A stretch of 35,990 nt of DNA from Thraustochytrium sp. TN22 (taxonomy: Eukaryota; Sar; Bigyra; Thraustochytrida; Thraustochytriidae), in the NCBI GenBank assembly GCA_013306675.1, contig JABLUY010000313.1, positions 1-35,990 of the forward strand, written 5' to 3'. Below the pieces are notes generated by a model, which saw only the letters and a program-made list of their open reading frames with translations, did not search any database and was not told the DNA's origin. Shown piece after piece: positions 24,397 through 33,500 of this stretch (positions within the stretch are counted from its first letter, which is position 1; every line of letters begins with the position of its first letter). A program made the translations under genes and the position numbers.

Positions 24397-26370
24397 GTGC
24401 GGCTCGCGCGCGCCGCGAGCGGCCGCGCGAACAGCCAGGCAGGCAGCATGCGGGCTGCGGCAGCGCTGGCGGCCGCTTGGTTCGTCGCCGCCTGTCTTCC
24501 GCGGGGCGAGGCCGCCCTCGCCTGCGAGGCGGTGCCTGAAATCCCCACGGAAGGTGATAGCTGGTTCTGTGGGTTCACGGACGTCACGTACGTGGCGCTC
24601 GAGGACTCGCACGCCTATGTGGCCCCGGTCGGTGAAAGCGTGCGTGCCACAGATGCGCTTGCGCAAGAGGCCTACGAGGCGCTCGTGGACGCCCTCGATG
24701 TGACCTCCGCGGCCTGCCGGGCGGCCATGCGTGAGCTGGTCTGCGCAGCAAACCTTCGACCTTGCGCGAGCGCGTCCATGGTGCCGCGCAAGCCATGTCG
24801 CGGCCTGTGCCGACGCGCGCTGGATGACGTCTGCGCCAATGCCACCGGGCTGCCGCTCCTCGTCGACTGCGACGGGACGGTGGAGGCGAACGAGGCGCTC
24901 TTCGTGCGCATCCGCGAGGACATGCACGGGGTGCCCGCCTTCGCGAACGCCGACATTTACATGAGCAACGGTGCCGCCGTGACTTGCGCAGGGTCCACCG
25001 CGGTGGCGACCTGCCCCGAGCCGTGGACAACCGTCCTCGTCAATGCAAGCACCGCCGGCGCCGCCGCCGAGCTCGCCGGCTCCGGCCAAGCCACGCAACA
25101 TGCGTGCGCATCCCAAGATGCTACGGACCCGGCCTGCTACGCTGCGTGCGAGGCTCCCTGGCCGCTTTACGAGGTGTACTCGCACAGAGCCTACTCCACG
25201 ATTTGGGCGATCACCTGGGCCCCGGCCGTGGTGTGTCTCCCGCTCAACCTCATTGTTCTGTGGGACCATGCGCGGCTAGGTGGCCAGCTTCGGCATGGGC
25301 GCCATCCTGCTGGCAACGCCCGAAGGCGACGCAAGGACGGCAGCATCATTCGCAACGCTGCGGCGCTCTGCGTTCTCCTGAACGTGCTCTGCGCTGGCCC
25401 GGCCCTTGTGCTGCGTGACGACCTTCACTCGTCGGCGACCGTACAGAACGCGGCGGTATGCAGCATCTTTGGGCTTCAACAGCACGTCATCCAGGTGCTT
25501 GGCGCCGCGCTCGTGCTCCTGCACTTTCGGCTCTGGCTGCGTGTGCGCGCCTCCGCGGCCCTCCGCGCCACTGCTACCCCAAGACTGGAGAACCTTCTCC
25601 GCTTGGCGGTGTACGGCATTCCGCTGGTCCTGGCCATTGTCACCCTGGCGCTCGGCTTCTCCGAGGGCACCGCAGACCGACGCGCCAGCAGCATCCTCTT
25701 CCCGTACGCGTGCATGCCGCGTTACTCAAGCCCCGGGTTGCACATGGCAATTGTATTCGCCTACGTGCTGTTCACGGTGGCTGCGCTCGTCTTCTTCAAT
25801 GTGCGCCTGGCGATGGAGCTTCAGCATATCAAACGCGCCACCGCCAAGACGCGCATCGAGCGCAGTCTCGCATCGCTCTCAGCGGGCCGTCTCTACAAGA
25901 GTCACTCCCTCTTTGTCTGCCTCGTAGTGGCGGTACTGATCCCTGCACTGGCCTTACGGATGCATGCTGACCTCGTGCGGCATGCCCAGGTCGCGGCGCA
26001 CGCCGATGCAATGCTCCCCTTTTACAAGGTTTGCCACGATGCGGGCTTCGACTCGGACAGCGTCGACGCGAGCGCTCTTGCCGATGTCCTCGCCGTCTGG
26101 CCGCTGCCGCCGACGACCCTCGCAAACGACCTTTGCAGCCTCGTGCGCGAGGCGCTGCCGACCTTTGCGACGGTCGCGCTCCTCGCCGTCATCCCCTCGC
26201 TCCCGTCGCTCGCCTTTGCCCTTTTCTTTGGTCCAAAGTCGCTGCAACGCCTGCTCCGGGTTCTCCGCCGCCGTCGCGGTCAGCTAGGTCCTTTCGCCCA
26301 GTCCACGGTCGCGCCCAGTTCTGCTTGCCCGACCTCCGCCACGAGCTCCTACGCTCTTCAAGTTCGCTAG
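24397..26370 (+). CDS. Frizzled/Smoothened-like seven-transmembrane receptor (class F GPCR-like)
   Basis: A single-exon 657-residue receptor. Start M1 or, more likely for a signal peptide, M18 (24448: MRAAAALAAAWFVAA). The extracellular part (about 43-158) resembles a Frizzled cysteine-rich domain: C43, C58, C107, C116, C123, then PRKPCRGLC (C134, C138), C146 and C158, in the order typical of the family. More cysteines at 197, 206, 237, 247 and 251 lead into the membrane. Seven hydrophobic helices are visible at about 267-289, 320-340, 357-383, 400-421, 449-472, 504-522 and 590-612. Directly after helix 7 is KSLQRL (614-619), comparable to the Frizzled KTxxxW Dishevelled-binding motif but ending in leucine. 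The C tail is short and basic (LRRRRG). Frizzled-like receptors occur in amoebae and fungi as well as animals. Ligand and signalling partner are unknown. Confidence 0.85.
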   Translation: MRLARAASGRANSQAGSMRAAAALAAAWFVAACLPRGEAALACEAVPEIPTEGDSWFCGFTDVTYVALEDSHAYVAPVGESVRATDALAQEAYEALVDALDVTSAACRAAMRELVCAANLRPCASASMVPRKPCRGLCRRALDDVCANATGLPLLVDCDGTVEANEALFVRIREDMHGVPAFANADIYMSNGAAVTCAGSTAVATCPEPWTTVLVNASTAGAAAELAGSGQATQHACASQDATDPACYAACEAPWPLYEVYSHRAYSTIWAITWAPAVVCLPLNLIVLWDHARLGGQLRHGRHPAGNARRRRKDGSIIRNAAALCVLLNVLCAGPALVLRDDLHSSATVQNAAVCSIFGLQQHVIQVLGAALVLLHFRLWLRVRASAALRATATPRLENLLRLAVYGIPLVLAIVTLALGFSEGTADRRASSILFPYACMPRYSSPGLHMAIVFAYVLFTVAALVFFNVRLAMELQHIKRATAKTRIERSLASLSAGRLYKSHSLFVCLVVAVLIPALALRMHADLVRHAQVAAHADAMLPFYKVCHDAGFDSDSVDASALADVLAVWPLPPTTLANDLCSLVREALPTFATVALLAVIPSLPSLAFALFFGPKSLQRLLRVLRRRRGQLGPFAQSTVAPSSACPTSATSSYALQVR

Positions 26371-27072
26371 GCTAGGCCTAACGTTGCCGGCCGCGCGACT
26401 AACTACTTAGTAGCCAGATGATCAGAAGCAAACTCCCTGTAACCTAGCCTACATTTGATTGATTCCCGGCCCATCAGCCAGCTCGTGCTGGCCGGCCTCG
26501 CCGCGGCACGTCCCGCTGCGTCATCCTCGTGCAAGGCGTCCGCGGAGATCCATCTGTCAATCTGTCATGGCGTCCCGAACTCGAGCCGACGTGACGTGCC
26601 TGTCTGGTCTGACAGTGCAGTGCAGTGGTTGCCTTTCCAGCGCTTCGCGCAGCAAGTTTTCGTCAGCCAGCCTGAGCTCCGCTCTCACGCAGCGCCCGCA
26701 AGCCGGGCAGGCAGCCTGCCCGGCCCTGCCAGTGAGCCTGCCTGGCTCCGGGTCCGAGTCCTCGTGAAGTTGCGGGTCCGGCGTCAACACGAGTCCCGCT
26801 CAGCTGCCGTCACCGCTCGCTCTCCTCGCCTGGCTGGTGCCCGCGCCGCACGCCGCCGCCCGGACGACTGCGCAGCGCGCGCGAGCAGAGCGAGAAGCGG
26901 TGGCGCGCGCGCACGGGCAGGCCGGCGGGCGGGCGCGGGGGTCGCGGGCCCCGGCAGCGGACGTGGCAGTCGGGGCAGGCCGCAGCGGAGCGGACCGGGG
27001 CGGGAGCGCCGCGTTCTGGCACGAGCTCGAGACGTACGAGCTGCGCAGCGGCGCGCAGGAGGCCGAGGAAAG
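26371..27072. other. Intergenic/5' leader region of the folate enzyme gene
   Basis: The reading frame of the downstream enzyme is open back to about 26455 but contains no ATG until 27073. Its translation there is Arg/Ala-rich, so it is treated as non-coding leader. GTGCAGTGCAGTGG-like repeats lie near 26620-26630. No TATA box was recognised. Confidence 0.55.
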
Positions 27073-27981
27073 ATGCTGCGCAAGGTGGACTGCTCGCCGG
27101 TGACGCAGCGGCTGCTGTCCCGGGCGCGGGAGCGCGTGGCGGGCGTGGCAGGGCTCGAGAAGCTGCGCGTCTGCGCACTGCAGGTGGGCGGCGAGCAGCA
27201 GGCGTGGTACCTGAACGGGAGGAAACACGCGGAGCGGCTGGCCAACAAGGTGCTGGGCGTGAACTGGGAGACGCGCGATCTGCCGGCGGACTGCACGCAG
27301 AATGAGGCCCTGGCGTCCATCGCGGCGCTCAACAGCGACCAGAGCGTGGCGGGCATCCTCGTCGTGAGGCCTGTGCCGGAGCAGCTCCCGATTCAGGTTT
27401 TGCAGCAGGCCGTGGACCCGCGCAAGGACGTGGAGGGCATGCACCCGAACTCCATCGGCCGCGTCGTGTATGGCAGCAAGCTCCAGGGCGCCATCCTGTG
27501 GCCCTGCACTGCCAAGGCCTCCGTCGAGGTGCTGCGGCAGGCCATGGTTGACGTGCACGAGAACCCGGAGCAGACCATCCGTGGCGCCGAGGTGCTCGTG
27601 GTTGGCAACTCCGACGTCCTGGCCAAGCCCATCGTGTCCATCCTGCACGGCGAGGGCGCCACGGTGACGGTGTGCAACCCGACCGTGGCCAACTTTGCCG
27701 CCTACACGCGCGCCGCGGATGTTATCATTACCAGCGCCAACCTCGGCAAGCCCATCATCCACGGCGACATGATTAACCCCGGCACTATCCTTCTTGACCT
27801 CGGCATGAACGTTGCGGAGAACAACTTCATCGGCGGTGACGCCGACCTCTCCTCGTGCCAGGACAGGCTCGCCGCCTTTTCGTCCCTGGCGCACGGCATT
27901 GGCCGCGTGCGCTCCGCTGTCCTTGTTGACAACCTTGCGCAGGCCATTCAGGCCAGCTATGGCCGCGGCCCTTTTAGGTAA
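27073..27981 (+). CDS. Methylenetetrahydrofolate dehydrogenase-family enzyme (FolD/MTHFD-like) with substituted catalytic residues
   Basis: A 302-residue protein, the normal length for the family, which oxidises 5,10-methylene-THF and, in bifunctional members, hydrolyses methenyl-THF. Recognisable motifs are GILVVRPVPEQ (94-104), DPRKDVEGMHP (115-125), PCT (144-146), VLVVGNSDVLAKPI (174-187) of the nucleotide site, LGKPIIHGDMI (224-234) and LLDLGMNV (240-247). By alignment to the family, catalytic lysine (human K56) is R50 (YLNGR), glutamine (Q100) is V98, and aspartate (D125) is E121. The usual C-terminal PGGVGPMT is replaced by HGIGRVRS. This suggests a monofunctional dehydrogenase, as in yeast Mtd1, or a changed reaction. 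I chose the ATG at 27073 because it begins at the conserved helix and no other ATG precedes it. No organelle-targeting peptide is evident, so cytosol is the default. Confidence 0.88.
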   Translation: MLRKVDCSPVTQRLLSRARERVAGVAGLEKLRVCALQVGGEQQAWYLNGRKHAERLANKVLGVNWETRDLPADCTQNEALASIAALNSDQSVAGILVVRPVPEQLPIQVLQQAVDPRKDVEGMHPNSIGRVVYGSKLQGAILWPCTAKASVEVLRQAMVDVHENPEQTIRGAEVLVVGNSDVLAKPIVSILHGEGATVTVCNPTVANFAAYTRAADVIITSANLGKPIIHGDMINPGTILLDLGMNVAENNFIGGDADLSSCQDRLAAFSSLAHGIGRVRSAVLVDNLAQAIQASYGRGPFR

Positions 27982-27994
27982 CAGTTCCAGCTAC

Positions 27995-28019
27995 GAAGCT
28001 AGCTAGCTAGCTAGCTAGC
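27995..28019. repeat. GCTA tetranucleotide tract
   Basis: Tandem GCTA units, self-complementary, starting 14 bp after the folate-enzyme stop codon. A similar tract is at 20030-20047. Confidence 0.85.
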
Positions 28020-28047
28020 TATGTGATTTTTCAGCCTTCCTTTGGGC

Positions 28048-28173
28048 CTTGTCGCTGCAGTTGTGCAGTTGAAAGGTGGCTTGGAGTCTTGAACGCCGAA
28101 GACGTGGCGCGACGGGACTGCTCCAGGCCACCTTTCATCCGCCCGCAGGGCTCCGCACAACTGCACAGACAAG
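28048..28173 (+). ncRNA. Candidate structured RNA: long three-stem hairpin in the 3' flank of the folate gene
   Basis: Three nested complementary blocks: CTTGTC 28048-28053 with 28168-28173 (6 bp); TGCAGTTGTGC 28056-28066 with 28155-28165 (11 bp); and GAAAGGTGGCTTGGAG 28071-28086 with 28121-28136 (16 pairs). The only non-Watson-Crick pair in the last is U28081-G28126, a wobble in plus-strand RNA but an A-C mismatch on the minus strand. The apical loop can add a 4-bp CGCC/GGCG stem (28094-28097 with 28106-28109). It begins 66 nt after the folate stop codon, so it could be a 3' UTR element, a small-RNA precursor or a foldback element. Confidence 0.45.
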
Positions 28174-28622
28174 TTCCCCGCACATCCTGACTGTGAGCTC
28201 GGACAGGAGTCGTGACAGTAGCGAGATTGACTCGGCGTTTTGCGCAGAAAAGCTCATCGTAGGTCCAAGGCCCCAAGAAGTAGCCGCGAGGAGCCGCGAG
28301 ACGGCGCGAGAGAGACGCAGTGAGGCCTACGCGGCCTACGCGGCCTACCTACCTGCCAAGTTCTCCCCGGCGTCCTCTTCGCCCTTGATCGCGCAACCAG
28401 GGTGTGTACGGTGAAGTCCCGGACAGCGATCACGAGCCACAAGAGAGGCGAAAGGAGAGCGACGACTCGGAGAGAGCGCCGCGTGGAAGGTAGGGAAAGC
28501 ACTGCACGCTGTCAAAACAAGCAAGCTCTCCTCACCCGCTCGCCATCGCTCGCCCGCCTTGTCGCTGCCGCTTGCCATCGAGCCTTCACAGTCATGAGTC
28601 AGACCTCCTGGCCACGCACGTC

Positions 28623-28743
28623 CTTGACTTGACCACGCACACGGCTTAGCTCTGCCACTGGCAGTGCAGAGCAGTGCAGTGTCTGTCCTCAGATCATGCT
28701 GGGCTTCTTACTAACTGTAGTAAAGGCCTCAAGTCAAGTCAAG
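28623..28743. repeat. Inverted-repeat region with inner hairpins
   Basis: An 11-bp perfect inverted repeat, CTTGACTTGAC (28623-28633) with GTCAAGTCAAG (28733-28743), encloses two hairpins. One is CTCTGC/GCAGAG (28650-28655 with 28666-28671). The other is TTACTA/TAGTAA with the loop ACTG (28708-28723). Function unknown. Confidence 0.5.
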
Positions 28744-29290
28744 TTCGGCCTCTAGTTTCGCCGACCACGGCGACCAAACCGCCCACGCGCGTGCGCCACA
28801 GCCGCGCAGCGCAACTTGCCAGGCTTGCCGGCACAGGCACTTGCGCGCGCGACAACCAACTCGAAGACTCGTGCCGGGGAAACCAGCCACAGCCAGACTG
28901 CGACCGCCGCGAGTGACAGCGTGGCAAGCGGGACTGCGCAGGGAAGGAGACAGAGGAGCGGCGGCGGCGGCTGCGCGCGCGGCGGGTGGCGGCAAACGGA
29001 AACGCGGCGAGGTAGGTGGCGGCGGCGGGGCGGGCGCGGGCGCGGGCGCGGCGGCGGCGGCGCCTGGGCGCGGCGCGGCGCGGCGAGATGCGACGCGACG
29101 CGCTGCGCAGGGCGCGTCGGCGCGCAGGTGGATGCCGGATGCGCATGGCGCAAGACCATTACCAACGGTCGCGAGGAGCGCGGGGTGAACGCGGAGAGCG
29201 CGGCGTGAGCGCGGCAAGCGCGGCGTGAGCGCGAAGGCTGACGAGGGCGCGCAGGCAGACACGACAGCACAAGGCAGGTAGACGGACACC

Positions 29291-30308
29291 ATGGGGCTGC
29301 TGTACAACCCGGACCTGGACTGGTTCCGCAATGTGATTACGCTGGCGGCCTTCGAGTCGGTCATCCACCACAGCTACTTCATCGTGCTCTTCATCCAGCG
29401 TCAGTTCTCCGACACCTGGGAGACCGGCGACCTCTGGAAGCTCAACATGCAGAAGGAGTGCGCCTTCTTCGCCAACCTGTTCGGCGGCGACCCGCAGCTC
29501 TGCGCCGAGGCCACCATGACGCTCTTCTCCGGCATCTGGTTCGACGCCGGCAACCCGACCAACGTGCAGAAGAACTGGGTCGGCCGCATGGTGACCAACT
29601 TTCAGCACTCTGAGGCCATCCTGCACTTCACCATTGTCATTTCCGGCATCCTCATCATGATTTACCACGCCATGCAGAGCAAGAAGAACGGCGTCAAGGA
29701 CGCCCCGCTCTGGCTGCGCTTCGTCTTCTTCCTCTCGCTCTTCATGGAGACCTAGTAAGTTACTGCCCTCCACCCACCCACCCACCCCATCCATCCACCC
29801 CCTTGCGCACCGCAGCACGCTCGAAGCCTGTGCTAACGATTCCGTACTCTCGCGCTCCTCCCGCAGCCTCGTCTGCCACCCTTACAACGTGCTCTTCATC
29901 TGGGCCTGGGTTGCCATGACCGGCGACGACTCGCAGATCCGCCAGACCATCATCGACATGGGCTCCGGCGAGAACCTGTACATGGACGGCATCCAGATGG
30001 GCGCCGCCCTCATTACCATGCTCTGGGTCTCGGTCGTTGTGCTCATCCTCGACGGCTGGGCCATGTACCGCGCCGGCGAGTACCTTTTCGGCCGCTCCTA
30101 CACCACCTTCATCATCCACAGCTCCTTCCACGCCGGCTGCATTGCTGCCTTCATCTACTACACCACGGAGTTCTTCAAGCCCGGCGCGCGCGGCACCTAC
30201 GGCGAGCCCACCCTCGCTACCATCTCCCTGGACTGGCTCCACGGCCTCTTCGGTGACGAGGGCCACATCTCGATGCTCGATGTCGCCAACCTGCACAAGC
30301 AGCAGTAG
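29291..30308 (+). CDS. Unrecognised polytopic membrane protein rich in membrane histidines (two exons)
   Basis: Joining 29291-29754 to 29867-30308 gives 301 residues. I do not recognise the family. Hydrophobic helices are visible at about 15-36, 106-127, 140-172 (long, perhaps two), 198-221 and 234-254. Histidines fall in or beside them: H26, H27, H106, H112, H126, H159, H239 and H243, the last two as HSSFH. There is no cleavable signal peptide; the first helix follows a short polar start (MGLLYNPDLDWF). The C terminus after the last helix (about 260-301) is soluble. The start context ACCATGG is strong and the codon use is very C-ending, as in highly expressed genes. The histidine pattern could suit metal or haem binding, but no known motif is met. 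Its stop faces that of the next gene, about 250 bp away. Confidence 0.88.
29755..29866 (+). other. Intron in the membrane-protein gene (112 nt)
   Basis: The donor GTAAGT begins at 29755, right after the split Tyr155 codon; unspliced reading stops immediately at TAG. A classic branch site, TGCTAAC, lies at 29831-29837, 30 nt before the acceptor CCGCAG ending at 29866. Confidence 0.95.
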
Positions 30309-30557
30309 AGAGCCCTGGCAGACGATTCCTCCGGGGGCCTGCCTTCCTGTGCGGCTCGTTCTCCCTGCTTCCCGCTTGCCCGGCCGTCTAGCTCGCATTG
30401 CGTGCAAGCTGGTGGCGGCAACCCCTGCATTGGTAGCCTGCGTGATGAGATTTGAAAGCATTGGGAGAAATTTGCTCTTGCGAACTGGTATATAAAGCTC
30501 CCTGTCCTGTCCTGTCATGCTTGCATGCTGCCTCACAGAGACCTAACGACCAACTAA
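30309..30557. other. Convergent 3' intergenic region with a TATA-like word
   Basis: Short region between opposing stop codons. A TATATAAAG sequence (30489-30497) stands out in otherwise GC-rich DNA, followed by CCTGT repeats at about 30500-30516. No annotated gene starts nearby. Confidence 0.5.
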
Positions 30558-33500
30558 CTACTCGACACTCTCCGCTGCGGCCTCCCGCAAATGTGCCGCC
30601 GTGCGCGCGTGACCGGCAGCCTGCGCCGCCTGTGCCGGCGTGCGGCACTGCGCGTCTAACGCCGACGGATCTGCGCCAGCACTCAAGAGGACTTGCACCA
30701 TCTCCTCCTGGCCGGCCGCAGCAGCAGCGTGCAGCGCCGTCTGGCCCTGCACCTCGCTATGGGGACCCACGCTGCGAATGAGGCGCAACGCCTGCTTCAC
30801 GTTGCCGTGCTTGGCATACATGTGCAGCGTCTCCTCCTCAGCGAACCGCAGCAGCGCCAGCGACTGCTTGCGGCTCGCTCGCGCGCTCCGCTCTTTACTC
30901 TTGCTCCGCACTGTGCGCGAATGGGGCCGCTTCCCGTCCCTCGCACTGTCATTGACGTCATGACGCAAATCATGTGCCGCACAGGCCACCATGAGCCGCA
31001 TCTTGAGGCGCTCTGCCGACTGCTGCTGTTCTTGATGTTGACCACGATGATGATCATCATCCTCATCATCCATCTTGTCCGCGGTAGACTGCTTGGTCTC
31101 AGCGCTGCCTTTGGATCGAGAGCTGCTGCGACGCGTCTTCGAAGTGGTTCTGCGACTGGCGCTGGCGCGCCCGGTCCTTGTTGCCCCGCGCGTCGTCTTG
31201 CGTCTACTCACCTTGCTGCTCGCCTTGACGGAGCCCGCCTTCGAGTTGGCTGGCGCAAGGTCGCCCGCGCTCTTGGCACCCCGTGACCGAAGGAGCGCGC
31301 CACGTACCTTTTCCGCGGGCGAGTGATCCTTGTCGTCCTCCATGTCAAGATCATCCTCGGCTTCCTCCTCACCCTCTGCAATTTTCGACCTGCTCAGCTC
31401 CTCCTCGCCCTGCTCGCCTGCCAATGGACTCGAGAGAATCGGCTCCGAGGCGCAAGACGTTAGCGAGGCGGCCCCCGCGACCGCGCCTATCGTCGGACGC
31501 GCCATAAGGCCTCCAAAAATCTCTCGCTGCATCGTGTCCCCGCGGAGCGTCCGCATCATGGCCAGACCAGACACGTCGTGAGCCAGCACGTTGGAGGGAG
31601 TGGTCGTGGTTGTGCTTCTACCATCCTCTGGTGCAGGCATGACAGATTGGGAATGGCCGCCCGTCTCCGTCGACCGAAGCGTGCGAATGAGCTTTGCCGC
31701 CGCCGTGCTGACCTGCTGCAAGAGGTCGGGTCCAAGCTGCGCAATACCGTCGTGACGGTACAGGTCCGGATCGTGCTTGGTGCACTCACATGCGACGCAG
31801 GCCAAGTCCACCGCGTAGACCTTGGTGCGGTCATGACGCATGCAGGCGCCAAAGCCCTGGGACACTGCGAAGGAGAGCTCGTCCAAGGCGACGTCACGAA
31901 AGGCGCGGTCGGCCATGGCGACAAACTCCGCCCAGGAGATGAGCCCGGAGCCGTCCGCGTCGTAGCGCTCGAACTTATCGCCCGTACGCGCCCCGAGCCA
32001 GCGGCACAGGTGAGCGTGCATCTCGCGCAAGGACCAGTCCGCGAAGCCGCGCTCGTACATGTCCGGGTCCGGGTCTTGGAACTGGCGCTGACGCACGTAG
32101 GCGCGCAGCTCCGCCGCGTCGATTCTTCCGTTCTGGTCAATGTCGATGATGGCCCAGATGCGCGCGTAGGCGCGAAAGCGCAGGTACCGTCGCAGGACGG
32201 CCTCCTTCTTCATTTTGCGCGAGAAGCGCCCGAGCGAGAAGGCCGACACGGACTGCGTCGCATCCAGCTGCGCAGCCTGCTGCGTCACATTCTCAATGCG
32301 CTGTTTCACGTAGGCCAGAAAGCTTGCCTTGGAGAAGAGCACGCAACCCGAGGCGCGCCGTCGCGCCGCAGAGGCCTCCGGAGCCACCTCATTGTCCTGC
32401 AGGAGTGCCACGACAGCAGCCCAGTCTGGATCGTTCGCGCGCTGCCGCGCAGCGCGCTGCGTGGCGCCGTCAATAAGGGCCGTACGTGTTGTCGTCACGC
32501 CGGCCGGGCCGGCCACATCCTCAAAGAAGGCCTCCAGGGCGGACCACTCCGCCGACTCCTCGCGCTCGCGGTCCGCTGCTCTGTCTGCGAGTGTGGCCGC
32601 CTCCTCTCTGGCCGCCTCATCGAGGACGGCGCGGATGATGTCCTGAGCCTCTTGCGCGAGCGCTGCCTTGCGGCGGCTCTCGCCCTTGCGAGTGGGCACC
32701 TGCCGCTGGCTTTGACGCTGCCTCCCTTCCTTTCGGCTGTTCACGGTCTTGAAGTCGGCATTCTCCGAGAGGTCAGTCTCGCTGTGGTTCTCTCCCGCCT
32801 CTCCGCCGCTGGCGGGCTCTTCCGAGTCACACGCGCTGCTCGAGTCCAGGTCCTCGCTCGTGTGGGCGACCAAGCTGTTGAGCCAGGCGTCCGGGAGGGG
32901 CCGCACGTCGAAGTAGTTGGCCGGAAGGTGCAACACAGCGCGGTCCTTGAGCAGCGGCATGGCCGGTTCCAAGTCCGCGAGGCGAACGGGGTCGCGGATG
33001 ATGCCCACGGCGCAGCGCAGCGTGGCGCGGCCCGTGAGATCCAGATTGAAGTTGATAAGCGCGTGCTTACCAAAGGACGCAAGGAAGCGTGTCAGAAACA
33101 GGTCCGCCGAGGCCACCCGCGTCCCGTCCGCTGTGAACACCTCGACACGCAGTGGCTGCATGAAGAGCTGCTGCAAGCCGGCCCTGCTCGCCAAGAAGTA
33201 ATGTATGCGCAGCTGCCGAACGAGGCCGCGCTCCCCACCGCGTACCTGAACCGGCGCGAGGAATGGGTGAAAGGCATACCGCAGCTCAAAGTGCTCCCAG
33301 GGCGCGTCGATGACCTCCTGCAAAAACAGCACCAGGCGGTGCTGCGCATATTCTTCGGAGGGCAGCTTCGCTGCCTCGCTGGCGCGGATCGTTGCGAGGC
33401 GCATCGCGCTATGATGTGCCATGGACGGCCGCGTGGTCCCCTCGCTGTCCACTTGCTGCATCCGGGAGGTCCCGTGCTGCTGGCCTCGCCCCCCCCCCAG

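Larger units (their letters stand above)
27982..29290. other. Intergenic region with structured inverted repeats
   Basis: No protein gene is supported. It contains a CTAG/GCTA microsatellite (27995-28019), a long three-stem hairpin (28048-28173), a second set of inverted repeats (28623-28743) with inner hairpins, a perfect TGAGTCA (28595-28601), and a GCG-rich stretch (28955-29230) that is probably the promoter and leader of the membrane-protein gene. Confidence 0.6.

Noticed and set aside
24298-25269. 323-codon minus-strand frame over the Frizzled-like gene
   Set aside because: No recognisable domain. It overlaps the CRD-coding exon, which has ordered cysteines and a signal peptide.
26455-27072. 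In-frame N-terminal extension of the folate enzyme
   Set aside because: It lacks any ATG, is Arg/Ala-rich, and the family length is already met from 27073.
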